A stretch of DNA of 29,893 nucleotides. Source: CAJXZP01 sp049606935. Lineage in GTDB: Bacteria; Bacteroidota; Bacteroidia; Flavobacteriales_G; Salibacteraceae. Positions 16,390-23,591 of the stretch are shown here, piece after piece. Positions within the stretch are counted from its first letter, which is position 1; each line of letters starts with the position of its first letter. Under the pieces are notes generated by a model. It saw only the letters and a list, made by a program, of their open reading frames with translations, was not told where the DNA came from and searched no databases. The translations under genes and the position numbers were made by a program. The stretch is taken from NCBI GenBank assembly GCA_049606935.1, contig JBMYWA010000021.1:1-29893 (forward strand), written 5' to 3'.

Positions 16390-17127
16390 ATGAAGTTTGA
16401 AACTTTAAGCATTTTAATACCAGCGTATAACGAAGAAAGAACTATTCATTTAATTCTGGATAAGGTATTAGCTGTTAAGCTTACAAATAATATCAAGAAG
16501 GAAATAGTTCTAGTTAACGACTGTTCTACAGATGATACGGAAGGCGCCATTAATAAGTATATAGCTTCACATCCAGAGGCGGATATGAAATTGTATAATC
16601 AACCCGTAAACATGGGTAAAGGGGCTGCCATTCATAGGGCTATTGATGAAGCAACAGGTGACTATGTAATAGTTCAAGATGCAGATTTAGAATACGATCC
16701 TGAAGAATACAATATTCTTTTAAAACCTATTTTATCGGGTTTTGCCGATGTGGTGTATGGCTCTAGATTTATGGGCGGAAACCCACATAGAATTTTGTTT
16801 TTCTGGCACTCTATTGGTAACAAATTTTTGACATTCATTTCAAATATGTTCTCTAATCTGAATCTTACAGATATGGAAACGTGTTACAAGGTATTTGAAG
16901 CAAAAACCATTAAAAGTATATATCTAAAGGAAAGACGTTTTGGTTTTGAGCCTGAAGTAACTGCTAAAATTTCTAGAGTTCCTAATATTCGAATTTATGA
17001 AGTAGGTATTTCTTATTATGGAAGAACTTACGAAGAAGGAAAGAAAATTGGTTGGCAAGATGGCGTTAGAGCTATTTACTCCATTTTAAAATACAATGTT
17101 TTCTCTAAGCAAATTTTCAAAAAGTAA
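16390..17127 (+). CDS. Family 2 glycosyltransferase, polyprenyl-phosphate sugar synthase-like
   Basis: A 245-residue soluble GT-A enzyme. The nucleotide-sugar fold shows SILIPAYNEERTI at 7-19, LVNDCSTDDT with Asp44, NMGKGAAIHRAI and the metal-binding DAD at 97-99 in VQDADLEYDP. Then come VYGSRFMGG and the acceptor region TDMETCYKVF and RRFGFEPEV. The pattern is that of dolichyl-phosphate mannose synthase relatives, which charge a polyprenyl phosphate with one sugar for use by GT-C enzymes outside the membrane. No C-terminal membrane helices are present. It sits among four GT-C-like genes, which supports a donor-making role. The next gene starts 7 bases after its stop. Confidence 0.82.
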   Translation: MKFETLSILIPAYNEERTIHLILDKVLAVKLTNNIKKEIVLVNDCSTDDTEGAINKYIASHPEADMKLYNQPVNMGKGAAIHRAIDEATGDYVIVQDADLEYDPEEYNILLKPILSGFADVVYGSRFMGGNPHRILFFWHSIGNKFLTFISNMFSNLNLTDMETCYKVFEAKTIKSIYLKERRFGFEPEVTAKISRVPNIRIYEVGISYYGRTYEEGKKIGWQDGVRAIYSILKYNVFSKQIFKK

Positions 17128-17134
17128 ATAGCAA

Positions 17135-18493
17135 ATGAAGCTGTCTCCTAGTGTAATAACTTCGTGGGTAATAGCTTTAATATTTACCTTAACTGTATTT
17201 AACCAAGGTAAGTGGAACGATAGGTCTGTGTTAAAACATGACATGTCGGTGTACTATTCCTATTTACCAGCCGCATTTATTTACCAAGATTTATCGTTTG
17301 AATTTGCCGGAAAATTACCACCAGATGATAAACGAGAATTATGGAGTTTAAAAGCTCCAAACGGAGGAAACGTTCAAAAAATGACCATGGGCATGGCTAT
17401 GATGTATGCTCCGTTTTTTGGATTGGCACATGGCGCGGCATTACTTTTTGATATTACACCCGATGGGTATTCATGGGTATACCATTTTTTTATGGCTTTG
17501 TCGGCTTTGGCCTACGCCATTGCGGCTTTGTTTATTCAACGAAAGCTACTCTTAATGTTCTTTGAGGATAAAGTGGTGGCTATTACCTTATTGGCTTTAG
17601 CCCTGGGTACCAATTATTATTACTACGCAACCTCAGAAGGCCCAATGAGCCATGTACATAATTTCTTTTTGATTTCGTTATTTATATGGCAGTCAGTACT
17701 ATGGCTTAATTCTTTTAAGTGGATAAACGCCCTTTTTATGGGGCTGTCTTTTGGATTGATTGTTTTAATTAGGCCGGTAAACGCAATTGTTGTTATCATG
17801 CCATTGTTATATGGTGTTCGATCTATTGCTGAATTCGTGTTACGTTTAAAAGATATTTTTTCTCGTTATTGGCAAGTGTTATTAATGTTGAGTTTAATTG
17901 CCATAGTGTTGTTTCCTCAATTGTTATACTGGAAAATGAATACAGATCATTGGGTTTATTATTCGTATAATGACGAAGGTTTCTTTTGGAATGACCCACG
18001 TATTTGGGAAGGACTATTTAGTTTCCGTAAAGGATGGTTAGTATATTCTCCGGTAATGATTCTTTCTCTTTTTGGAATGTTAACCTTGTTCAATCGTGAT
18101 TATGCTCCAAAGTTCAAATTAGTTATTCCATTATTCTTTGGGCTTAATTTATACATTGTTTTTAGCTGGTGGTGCTGGTGGTATGGTGGTAGCTTTGGTG
18201 CCCGCCCTATGATTGATGCAATGGCTATTATGAGTATTCCATTTGCTGGCTTTGTAGCGGTTATGAGTAATTGGAAGGTTTCCAAGGTAATTACTACGTT
18301 ATTTATTTTGGGTTGTATTGCATTGAGTCAGTTTCAAACCTTGCAATACCGAAGAGGAATAATTCATTGGGATAGTATGTCGAAATCTGCATACTTCATG
18401 ACCTTTGGTAAGCTCCATGTTCCACCAAGTTTTGGTGAGGCCATAAAAAGCCCAGATTACGATGCTGCCAAAAAAGGAGATAGAGCCCAGTAG
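17135..18493 (+). CDS. GT-C-like membrane protein, short paralogue
   Basis: A 452-residue multi-spanning protein aligning along its length with the 13184-14905 protein: YYSYLPAAFIYQDLSF, PDGYSWVYH, LIVLIRPVN, LFSFRKGWLVYSP and SWWCWWYGGSFGARPMID correspond motif by motif. It ends soon after the last helix and lacks the C-terminal beta-rich domain of the longer paralogue. The ATG at 17135 follows the GT2 stop by 7 bases, so the pair is probably co-translated and may work together. The invariant aromatic/Gly/Arg cluster near the end (SWW-WWYGGSFGARP) is the best candidate for a functional site. It ends 1 base from a convergent exonuclease gene. Confidence 0.6.
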   Translation: MKLSPSVITSWVIALIFTLTVFNQGKWNDRSVLKHDMSVYYSYLPAAFIYQDLSFEFAGKLPPDDKRELWSLKAPNGGNVQKMTMGMAMMYAPFFGLAHGAALLFDITPDGYSWVYHFFMALSALAYAIAALFIQRKLLLMFFEDKVVAITLLALALGTNYYYYATSEGPMSHVHNFFLISLFIWQSVLWLNSFKWINALFMGLSFGLIVLIRPVNAIVVIMPLLYGVRSIAEFVLRLKDIFSRYWQVLLMLSLIAIVLFPQLLYWKMNTDHWVYYSYNDEGFFWNDPRIWEGLFSFRKGWLVYSPVMILSLFGMLTLFNRDYAPKFKLVIPLFFGLNLYIVFSWWCWWYGGSFGARPMIDAMAIMSIPFAGFVAVMSNWKVSKVITTLFILGCIALSQFQTLQYRRGIIHWDSMSKSAYFMTFGKLHVPPSFGEAIKSPDYDAAKKGDRAQ

Positions 18494-18494
18494 A

Positions 18495-19214
18495 TTAAAC
18501 CATTTTTATGTTAGCCTCCTCAATTAAATTTTGACCAGCTAATTTTCGATACACCTGAACTAAAGTTACCACATCTTTCTGGCAATATTCTACTATACGG
18601 TCTAGGTTGTTCTCCTCGTAATAAACGCCATAAACCTGACTTCCATCAATATCATCTTTGGGGGTTGGAACATTAAAAATTGCCGCCAAAAGATCTAATG
18701 AAGTGAAGTTTTTAAACTCCCCAAATTTCCAATAAGTCATGGTGTCTAAATGCGGATTCTCCCAAGGTTTTAATCCTCCAATATTTAGTAAAACGGGTAA
18801 GTCCATTTGATGAACTAACATACGTCTGGCAATAAATGGGAAATCAAACTCTTTTCCATTATGTCCGCAAAGTCGGTAATTTTGAATGCTATTATAGTGT
18901 TGGTTTAACAGAGATGAAAATTCATCGAGCAGTATTTTTTCTTCGTCATTAGCAAACGACTTTATTCTAAGAGATAAACCATCAGCGGTACGTTTTACAA
19001 ACCCAACAGAAATACAAACTATTTTGCCAAACTCCGCATATATGCCGGCTCGGTTATACACATCAGCCGATGTTTCGTTTTCTGGTGTGAACGACTTTGA
19101 TTTTTTATCCCACAGTTTTTGAAAGCGTTCAGGAACATCTTTGTACTCTGGGTATTCCGGTACGGTTTCAATATCCAGAAATAAAACTTTTTCTATATCA
19201 ATGTTATTTAGCAT
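18495..19214 (-). CDS. DEDDy 3'-5' exonuclease, PolB-exonuclease-like
   Basis: A 239-residue RNase H-fold exonuclease. Exo I is FLDIETVP (Asp14, Glu16), Exo II is GHNGKEFDFPF (Asp124) and Exo III is YCQKD (Tyr210, Asp214), so all four metal ligands and the Tyr of the DEDDy class are present. The sequence resembles stand-alone exonuclease domains related to family B DNA polymerase proofreading domains (PF10108 type). The likely role is DNA repair or trimming in the cytoplasm. It lies downstream of the mrp-nifU pair but is separated from it by an intrinsic terminator at 19255-19283, so it probably has its own promoter, which I could not place. Confidence 0.82.
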   Translation of the reverse strand: MLNNIDIEKVLFLDIETVPEYPEYKDVPERFQKLWDKKSKSFTPENETSADVYNRAGIYAEFGKIVCISVGFVKRTADGLSLRIKSFANDEEKILLDEFSSLLNQHYNSIQNYRLCGHNGKEFDFPFIARRMLVHQMDLPVLLNIGGLKPWENPHLDTMTYWKFGEFKNFTSLDLLAAIFNVPTPKDDIDGSQVYGVYYEENNLDRIVEYCQKDVVTLVQVYRKLAGQNLIEEANIKMV

Positions 19215-19254
19215 AGGGAATTTGTTTGAAATGTGAAATTATAAAAAAGTATCG

Positions 19255-19283
19255 ACCAAAAAAAAGGCGGTTTTCACCGCCTT
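19255..19283 (-). terminator. Intrinsic terminator of the mrp-nifU unit
   Basis: On the minus strand an 8-base stem (AAGGCGGT / ACCGCCTT, + coordinates 19264-19271 and 19276-19283) with a GAAA loop is followed by a run of T's. It lies 21 bases after the NifU-like stop. Confidence 0.9.
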
Positions 19284-19303
19284 AATAAAATAAAGTTTTG
19301 ATT

Positions 19304-19570
19304 TTATATTCTAGGCTTTACTACCGTGAAATTTACGGCTTCCACTTTGGTTACCTCTGGAACAGATTTCATAATAGAATCAATAATTCCATTCTTAAAA
19401 GTCATACTATTCATAGAGCAGCTTGTGCAATTGCCTTTAAGTTCAATTTTAGCCACCAAATCATCCGATAAATCAATCAATTCAACATCGCCACCATCCT
19501 CTAATAAATAGGGTCTTATCTGCGATAAGGCTTCGTTTATTCTTTGCTGTATGTCGTTGTGTTTAGCCAT
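19304..19570 (-). CDS. nfuA: NifU C-terminal-type Fe-S scaffold
   Basis: An 88-residue NifU C-terminal domain protein. Conserved elements are RINEALSQIRPYLLEDGGDVEL at the N-terminal helix and turn, and the cluster-binding CTSC (Cys48, Cys51) followed by SMNSMTFKNGI. Such proteins hold a [4Fe-4S] cluster at a dimer interface and pass it to apo-enzymes. It has only the Nfu domain, with no N-terminal A-type domain, so it is shorter than E. coli NfuA. It starts 1 base after the mrp stop, indicating coupled translation with an Fe-S carrier. A terminator follows. The symbol is by domain only. Confidence 0.85.
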   Translation of the reverse strand: MAKHNDIQQRINEALSQIRPYLLEDGGDVELIDLSDDLVAKIELKGNCTSCSMNSMTFKNGIIDSIMKSVPEVTKVEAVNFTVVKPRI

Positions 19571-19571
19571 T

Positions 19572-20645
19572 TTAATTTGCTAATTCGTTGATTTTATTGT
19601 CAATAACATTCACTAAATCCATGAAAGCTTCTGCCTGTGGAGTACCGTTTTGTAACACAGCTGGTCTTCCAGCATCTCCGGCTTCTCTAACACTTGTTAC
19701 TAAAGGAATTTCAGCAATTAATGGAATTTTTAAATCTTCCGCTAATGCCTTGCCGCCATCTTTACCAAAAATATGATATTTTTTTTCTGGCATATCTTCC
19801 GGAACGAAGTAACTCATGTTTTCTACTAACCCAAGAATTGGTGTGGAAATTCCATCCATATTAAACATACCTACTGCTTTTCTAGCATCTGCTAAAGCCA
19901 CTTCTTGAGGTGTGGTAACTACAACTACCCCAGATAATGGAATGTTTTGAACCAATGATAAATGAATATCTCCTGTGCCTGGTGGTAAATCAATTAAAAC
20001 ATAATCCAATTCTCCCCAATGGGTATCGTTTGCCATTTGTTTTAAGGCACTATCAACCATAGGGCCTCTCCATACAATGGCTTGGTTTGCCTGGGCAAAA
20101 AATCCAATCGACATAATCTTTACTCCCCAGGCACTTTCTACCGGAGTCATTTTTTGTTTGCCATCAATGTCAATTCCTCCAGGAACTGATTTTGCTTCGT
20201 CAAACATTAATGGCATGGATGGTCCATAAATATCGGCATCAATTAATCCAACCGAAAACCCTTTTTTCGCTAAACCTGCAGCAATATTTGCAGTAATGGT
20301 AGATTTTCCAACCCCTCCTTTACCCGATGCTACAGCAATTATATTTTTTACACCATGCATGGTTTTTCTTTGGGCTGGCTCTCTTTTATTCTGGTGCTTT
20401 TCTAAGGCTACAAATTTGATGTCTGTTTCAATAGCATCCGAAACATGCATATGCAGGTAATGCAATACAGCTTCCTCCATGCGTTGTTTGCTATGCATTG
20501 CTGGGTTGCTGATTTTCAAAGTAAAAGAAACGTTGTTTCCGTCAACTTTCACATCAGATACTAATCCAGCACTTACCAAATCTTGTTTTAAGTCAGGCTC
20601 AATTACATATGAAAGCCCTTTCATTACTGTATTTTCGGTAATCAT
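19572..20645 (-). CDS. apbC: Mrp/NBP35-family Fe-S cluster carrier ATPase
   Basis: A 357-residue cytoplasmic P-loop ATPase that carries Fe-S clusters to target proteins. Residues 5-80 are a MIP18-like (DUF59) domain. The ATPase part has the deviant Walker A GKGGVGKS at 108-115, IDADIYGPSMP, GDIHLSLVQN and the Mrp signature DYVLIDLPPGTGD. After ENMSYF (275-280) the CxxC that bridges the cluster in many homologues is missing; the sequence there is VPEDMPEKKY. The gene is followed immediately by a NifU-like scaffold. A perfect palindrome at 20679-20695 near its promoter suggests iron-dependent control by a Fur-family protein. Confidence 0.9.
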   Translation of the reverse strand: MITENTVMKGLSYVIEPDLKQDLVSAGLVSDVKVDGNNVSFTLKISNPAMHSKQRMEEAVLHYLHMHVSDAIETDIKFVALEKHQNKREPAQRKTMHGVKNIIAVASGKGGVGKSTITANIAAGLAKKGFSVGLIDADIYGPSMPLMFDEAKSVPGGIDIDGKQKMTPVESAWGVKIMSIGFFAQANQAIVWRGPMVDSALKQMANDTHWGELDYVLIDLPPGTGDIHLSLVQNIPLSGVVVVTTPQEVALADARKAVGMFNMDGISTPILGLVENMSYFVPEDMPEKKYHIFGKDGGKALAEDLKIPLIAEIPLVTSVREAGDAGRPAVLQNGTPQAEAFMDLVNVIDNKINELAN

Positions 20646-20665
20646 TTATTCTTTTTTTAGAACAA

Positions 20666-20673
20666 CGAAAGTA
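20666..20673 (-). promoter_or_regulatory. Possible -7 box of mrp
   Basis: The minus strand reads TACTTTCG, one mismatch from TAnnTTTG, 20 bases before the mrp ATG. The palindrome at 20679-20695 lies 5 bases upstream. Weak on its own. Confidence 0.3.
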
Positions 20674-20678
20674 AGGTA

Positions 20679-20695
20679 TTTAGAATGATTCTAAA
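20679..20695. promoter_or_regulatory. Fur/PerR-like palindrome upstream of mrp
   Basis: TTTAGAATGATTCTAAA is a perfect inverted repeat with 8-base arms and one central base. The core layout TTAGAATnATTCTAA has the spacing of Fur-superfamily boxes, notably PerR types. It lies 33 bases before mrp and 99 bases before the divergent lipoprotein gene. Confidence 0.6.
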
Positions 20696-20763
20696 GTGAT
20701 ATTTATCGCGTTTCGTTATTCTTAAATAATTGATTTTTTACTTTTTTAACCTACTTCACTTAT

Positions 20764-20790
20764 TTGCTGAGTTGAATTAAATTAATCTTG
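20764..20790 (+). promoter_or_regulatory. Possible promoter of the LEA14-like gene
   Basis: TTG at 20764-20766 and TAATCTTG at 20783-20790 (one mismatch to TAnnTTTG) are 16 bases apart. The ATG follows 4 bases later, so the transcript would be nearly leaderless. Confidence 0.35.
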
Positions 20791-20794
20791 TATT

Positions 20795-21286
20795 ATGGTA
20801 AGGAAAACAGCTGGTTTGGGTAGGGTATTGTTAATTTTAAGTAGTGTGTTTTTATTAAGCTCTTGTAGTTTTCAAGATCCAGAAGTGACTTCGTTTGATG
20901 GAATTGATGTGATAAAAATGGAGGAGAATAATGCCGAGGTTGATATTAATATTACTTTGAATAACCCCAATTCTCAAGCACTCAAATTAAAAAAAGCTGA
21001 ATTTGATATACTTATTAATTCCATATATTTCGGTAAAGCCAAGCTGTTAGAGCCTGTTGTGTTGCCTAAAAGTGGCGATTATCCGGTAAAATTACACATG
21101 GCAATGGAGCTAGATAAATCGGTTGCCGAAATGGCGGTAGCGGTAGGAATTGCCGCATTAATGAACAACATTAACCTGAAAGTTCGTGGCGAAGCCTCTG
21201 GTTCTATGGGTTTGTTTAGAAAATCATTTGAAGTAGATCACTCCGAGAAAATTGACTGGAATCAATTTCAAGAAATGGCTAATTAA
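20795..21286 (+). CDS. LEA14-like (LEA type 2) lipoprotein
   Basis: A 163-residue lipoprotein with a signal sequence ending in the lipobox LLSSC (Cys24). The mature part looks like a LEA14/WHy domain: a beta-sandwich with VDINITLNNPNSQALKLKKAEFDILIN, then KSGDYPVKLHMAME and INLKVRGEASGSMG. The asparagine-proline turn LNNPN is characteristic of the fold. The function of bacterial members is poorly known; envelope stress roles are proposed. Acidic residues shortly after the Cys (SFQDPE) could be a Bacteroidota surface-export signal, but that is uncertain. It is divergent from mrp and followed by 161 bases that hold the sigma-factor promoter. Confidence 0.72.
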   Translation: MVRKTAGLGRVLLILSSVFLLSSCSFQDPEVTSFDGIDVIKMEENNAEVDINITLNNPNSQALKLKKAEFDILINSIYFGKAKLLEPVVLPKSGDYPVKLHMAMELDKSVAEMAVAVGIAALMNNINLKVRGEASGSMGLFRKSFEVDHSEKIDWNQFQEMAN

Positions 21287-21324
21287 TACCATCAAAACAT
21301 ACGACTTAACCTTTATCAATAAAT

Positions 21325-21354
21325 TTTGTAGGATATGCAACACCTTTACATTTG
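21325..21354 (+). promoter_or_regulatory. Promoter of the sigma-factor operon
   Basis: TTTG at 21325-21328 and TACATTTG at 21347-21354 are 18 bases apart, a full match to the Bacteroidota primary-sigma pattern. The -7 box is nested in a short palindrome CTTTAC-ATTTG-GTAAAG (21344-21360). Expected transcription start is near 21361, leaving a leader of about 87 bases. Confidence 0.65.
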
Positions 21355-21402
21355 GTAAAGTCTATAGATTGTAAACTGAAAATAGGACATTAGTTTAAGA
21401 GC

Positions 21403-21435
21403 AAAGAAAGGATAATGTAAATTTATCCTTTCTTT
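21403..21435 (+). promoter_or_regulatory. Perfect 13-bp hairpin in the sigma leader
   Basis: Arms AAAGAAAGGATAA (21403-21415) and TTATCCTTTCTTT (21423-21435) are exactly complementary, with a 7-base loop. It ends 12 bases before the TTG start of the sigma gene. No T-run follows on the plus strand, so it is not a normal terminator; a role in translation control or as a protein-binding site is possible. Confidence 0.6.
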
Positions 21436-21447
21436 AAAAAAATAGAG

Positions 21448-21999
21448 TTGGCTACAAAATACTATCACATACACAATGAATTGGCTTTACGCGCTGGAAG
21501 TGGCGATAATGAAGCCCAATTCGAATTATATGAGTTGTATTACAAAGCTATGTATACCACTGCTAATGGAATTGTAAAAGATAACATGCTAGCAGAAGAA
21601 TTAATGCAAAACGGGTTTATGACTGCATTTACCAAAATGGATAAATGGCATCAAAAGTCAAGCTTTGGAGCTTGGTTGAAGAGGGTTGTTATTAACGAAT
21701 GTTTGGATTACTTAAATAAAAGAAAGCTGGATACGGTAAGCATGGAAAACATGCAGATTGCGGAGCCAGTGGATGAGGTTTTAAACGAACCAGATTATAA
21801 CGTGGCAGAGGTAAAGTTGGCTATGAATAATTTGGCTCAAGGGTACCGAACCATATTGAGTTTGTATTTGTTTGAAGGATATGATCATGAAGAAATTTCT
21901 GAGATTTTAAAAATTTCTAGCTCTACTTCACGGTCGCAGTATTTACGAGCAAAGAAAAAACTGATTGAACAAATTAATAAAAAAGAATATGTCGGATAA
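21448..21999 (+). CDS. Sigma-70 family (ECF-type) RNA polymerase sigma factor
   Basis: A 183-residue ECF-size sigma factor with regions 2 and 4 only. Region 2 covers DNEAQFELYELYYKAMYTTANGIVKDNMLAEELMQNGFMTAFTKMDKW and ends in the typical FGAWLKRVVINECLDYLNK. Region 4 has YRTILSLYLFEGYDHEEISEILKISSSTSRSQYLRAKKKL, a clear helix-turn-helix. The start appears to be TTG at 21448; no ATG precedes residue 36. It is the first gene of a compact unit: the next gene overlaps by 11 bases and encodes a one-helix membrane protein likely to be its anti-sigma factor. A strong promoter and a perfect leader hairpin lie upstream. Confidence 0.88.
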   Translation: MATKYYHIHNELALRAGSGDNEAQFELYELYYKAMYTTANGIVKDNMLAEELMQNGFMTAFTKMDKWHQKSSFGAWLKRVVINECLDYLNKRKLDTVSMENMQIAEPVDEVLNEPDYNVAEVKLAMNNLAQGYRTILSLYLFEGYDHEEISEILKISSSTSRSQYLRAKKKLIEQINKKEYVG

Positions 22000-22558
22000 T
22001 TTAAAAGAATTTATCTCAAAAAATGAGGAACAGTTTGACTCTGCTCCAAGTAGTGGGCATTTCGAAAGGTTTAAAAAATTACAAGAGCGTAACGCGCGTC
22101 CAGTTGAAGTACCGGCCAAAAACAAATGGGTGTTATCAAAAATAGCTGCTGTATTTGTGCTAGTAATTGGGGTAAGTTGGTTGTTCTATAATTTAGGTAA
22201 AATGGACTCTAATGGAGAAATTTTAACTTCCAAAACAACAGCTCAAACATTTAATGAAGAGCTGTATGATGCAGAAGTGTTTTTCTCCGAAAAGGTAAGT
22301 ATAAAGAGGCAGGAAGTACTCGCGTATTCTGGTACAAACAGCCTAGAGACACAAAAAATAATGCAGGAGTTGGATAAGTTAGAACTGCAATACATTGATC
22401 TTAAGGAAGAATTAGCGATCAACTCCAATAATCCGCAAATTATTAATGCAATGGTAGAAAATTACCGAATGAGGTTTTCGCTACTGGATAGATTATTAAA
22501 ACAATTAAAAAAATCAAATACTATAAAACAAAAACACCATGATGAAGTTCAAGCTTAA
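21989..22558 (+). CDS. Putative membrane anti-sigma factor
   Basis: A 189-residue protein from ATG 21989, which overlaps the sigma stop by 11 bases (an earlier TTG at 21965 is less likely). The N-terminal 46 residues are cytoplasmic and charged (LKEFISKNEEQFDSAPSSGHFERFKKL), followed by one helix at about 48-68 (VLSKIAAVFVLVIGVSWLFYNLG) and an outer region rich in Glu, Lys and Leu that is likely coiled coil (MQELDKLELQYIDLKEELA). No zinc-binding HxxxCxxC motif is present. I recognise no named family; the anti-sigma role is inferred from the overlap with the sigma gene and the topology. It overlaps the following gene by 20 bases. Confidence 0.62.
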   Translation: MSDNLKEFISKNEEQFDSAPSSGHFERFKKLQERNARPVEVPAKNKWVLSKIAAVFVLVIGVSWLFYNLGKMDSNGEILTSKTTAQTFNEELYDAEVFFSEKVSIKRQEVLAYSGTNSLETQKIMQELDKLELQYIDLKEELAINSNNPQIINAMVENYRMRFSLLDRLLKQLKKSNTIKQKHHDEVQA

Positions 22559-23585
22559 ATCAATCGCAGCCTTACTAAGTGTCCTATTTTTTGGTTTGCA
22601 GGTGTACGCTTCCAATTTGGAGGAGTTTAGTAAAAAATACCACCAGCAATATCAAGTAAACAGTGATGTAATACTTGATGTATCTAACAAATACGGATTT
22701 GTAAAAATTGTTACCGGAGAAAGTAACGAAATTGTTATAGATGTAGTTGTTACCGTAGAAGCTAAAGGAAAGGAAAAGGCAGAGAAGTTATTAAAGAAAA
22801 TTGATGTGTCTATTAACGGTAGTGCATCTCAGGTTAATGCCATAACAACGATCGAAAAAAATTCAAACTTTAAAGAGCTTTCAATTGATTATACCATTAC
22901 AATGCCGGCAACCGGAAATATTGATATTGTCAATAAATTTGGAAACCTGTATTTAAATGAACTAAACGGAAACTCTAAGGTCTATGTGGCTTATGGGAAT
23001 TTAGATATTGGGATGTTAAATAGTCAAAATAATGATGTAACCGTGAAATTTGGAAACGGAAAGATTAAATATGCCCAATATTTAGATTGTGTTTCTCGCT
23101 ATTCAGATATTCGTATTAGTAGAGCAAAATTACTGAATTTAGATGCCCAATACGGAGATGTGAAAGTAGGAGAAGTAGGTCGAATGGATTTAAAATGTCA
23201 ATACGGAGATGTAAGTCTGGGTACCATAGTGGAGCTAACCGCTGATGTGCAATTTGGTGATTTAGAAGTGGAAGGTATTATTAGCGAGTTTTTATTGGAC
23301 TCTCAATATGGCGATGCCGAGGTAGATTTTATTTCAAAAGATTTTGAAACGGTTTCGGTGCATTCCTCTTTTGGTGACGTAGAACTTGCTTTTCAAAGTG
23401 GAAGCAATTTTACTTTAGAAGGTAAAGCAAGTTTTGGTGATATCAATTTACCTAGTGGTACAAAAAAAGAAGTAGACGGAAACGGAAACTCTGATACCTA
23501 TTACGGAAAAATGTTTGAGGGAACTAGTCCTTCATCTGTAAAAGTAAAAATGAGTTATGGCGATTTAGATATTCGCGTACAGTAA
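22539..23585 (+). CDS. Secreted DUF4097-like beta-repeat protein
   Basis: A 348-residue exported protein with a signal peptide (MMKFKLKSIAALLSVLFFGLQVYA). From about residue 130 to the end it carries around ten short repeats built on Tyr/Phe-Gly-Asp/Asn: KFGNLYL, AYGNLDIG, KFGNGKIK, RYSDIRIS, QYGDVKVG, QYGDVSLG, QFGDLEVE, QYGDAEVD, SFGDVELA, SFGDINL and SYGDLDIRV. Such arrays form a right-handed beta-helix-like stack in DUF4097 (putative adhesin) proteins. It is the third gene of the sigma and anti-sigma unit, overlapping the second by 20 bases, so it is probably an output or a sensor part of that circuit. It ends 6 bases from a convergent gene. Confidence 0.75.
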   Translation: MMKFKLKSIAALLSVLFFGLQVYASNLEEFSKKYHQQYQVNSDVILDVSNKYGFVKIVTGESNEIVIDVVVTVEAKGKEKAEKLLKKIDVSINGSASQVNAITTIEKNSNFKELSIDYTITMPATGNIDIVNKFGNLYLNELNGNSKVYVAYGNLDIGMLNSQNNDVTVKFGNGKIKYAQYLDCVSRYSDIRISRAKLLNLDAQYGDVKVGEVGRMDLKCQYGDVSLGTIVELTADVQFGDLEVEGIISEFLLDSQYGDAEVDFISKDFETVSVHSSFGDVELAFQSGSNFTLEGKASFGDINLPSGTKKEVDGNGNSDTYYGKMFEGTSPSSVKVKMSYGDLDIRVQ

Positions 23586-23591
23586 AAAGAA

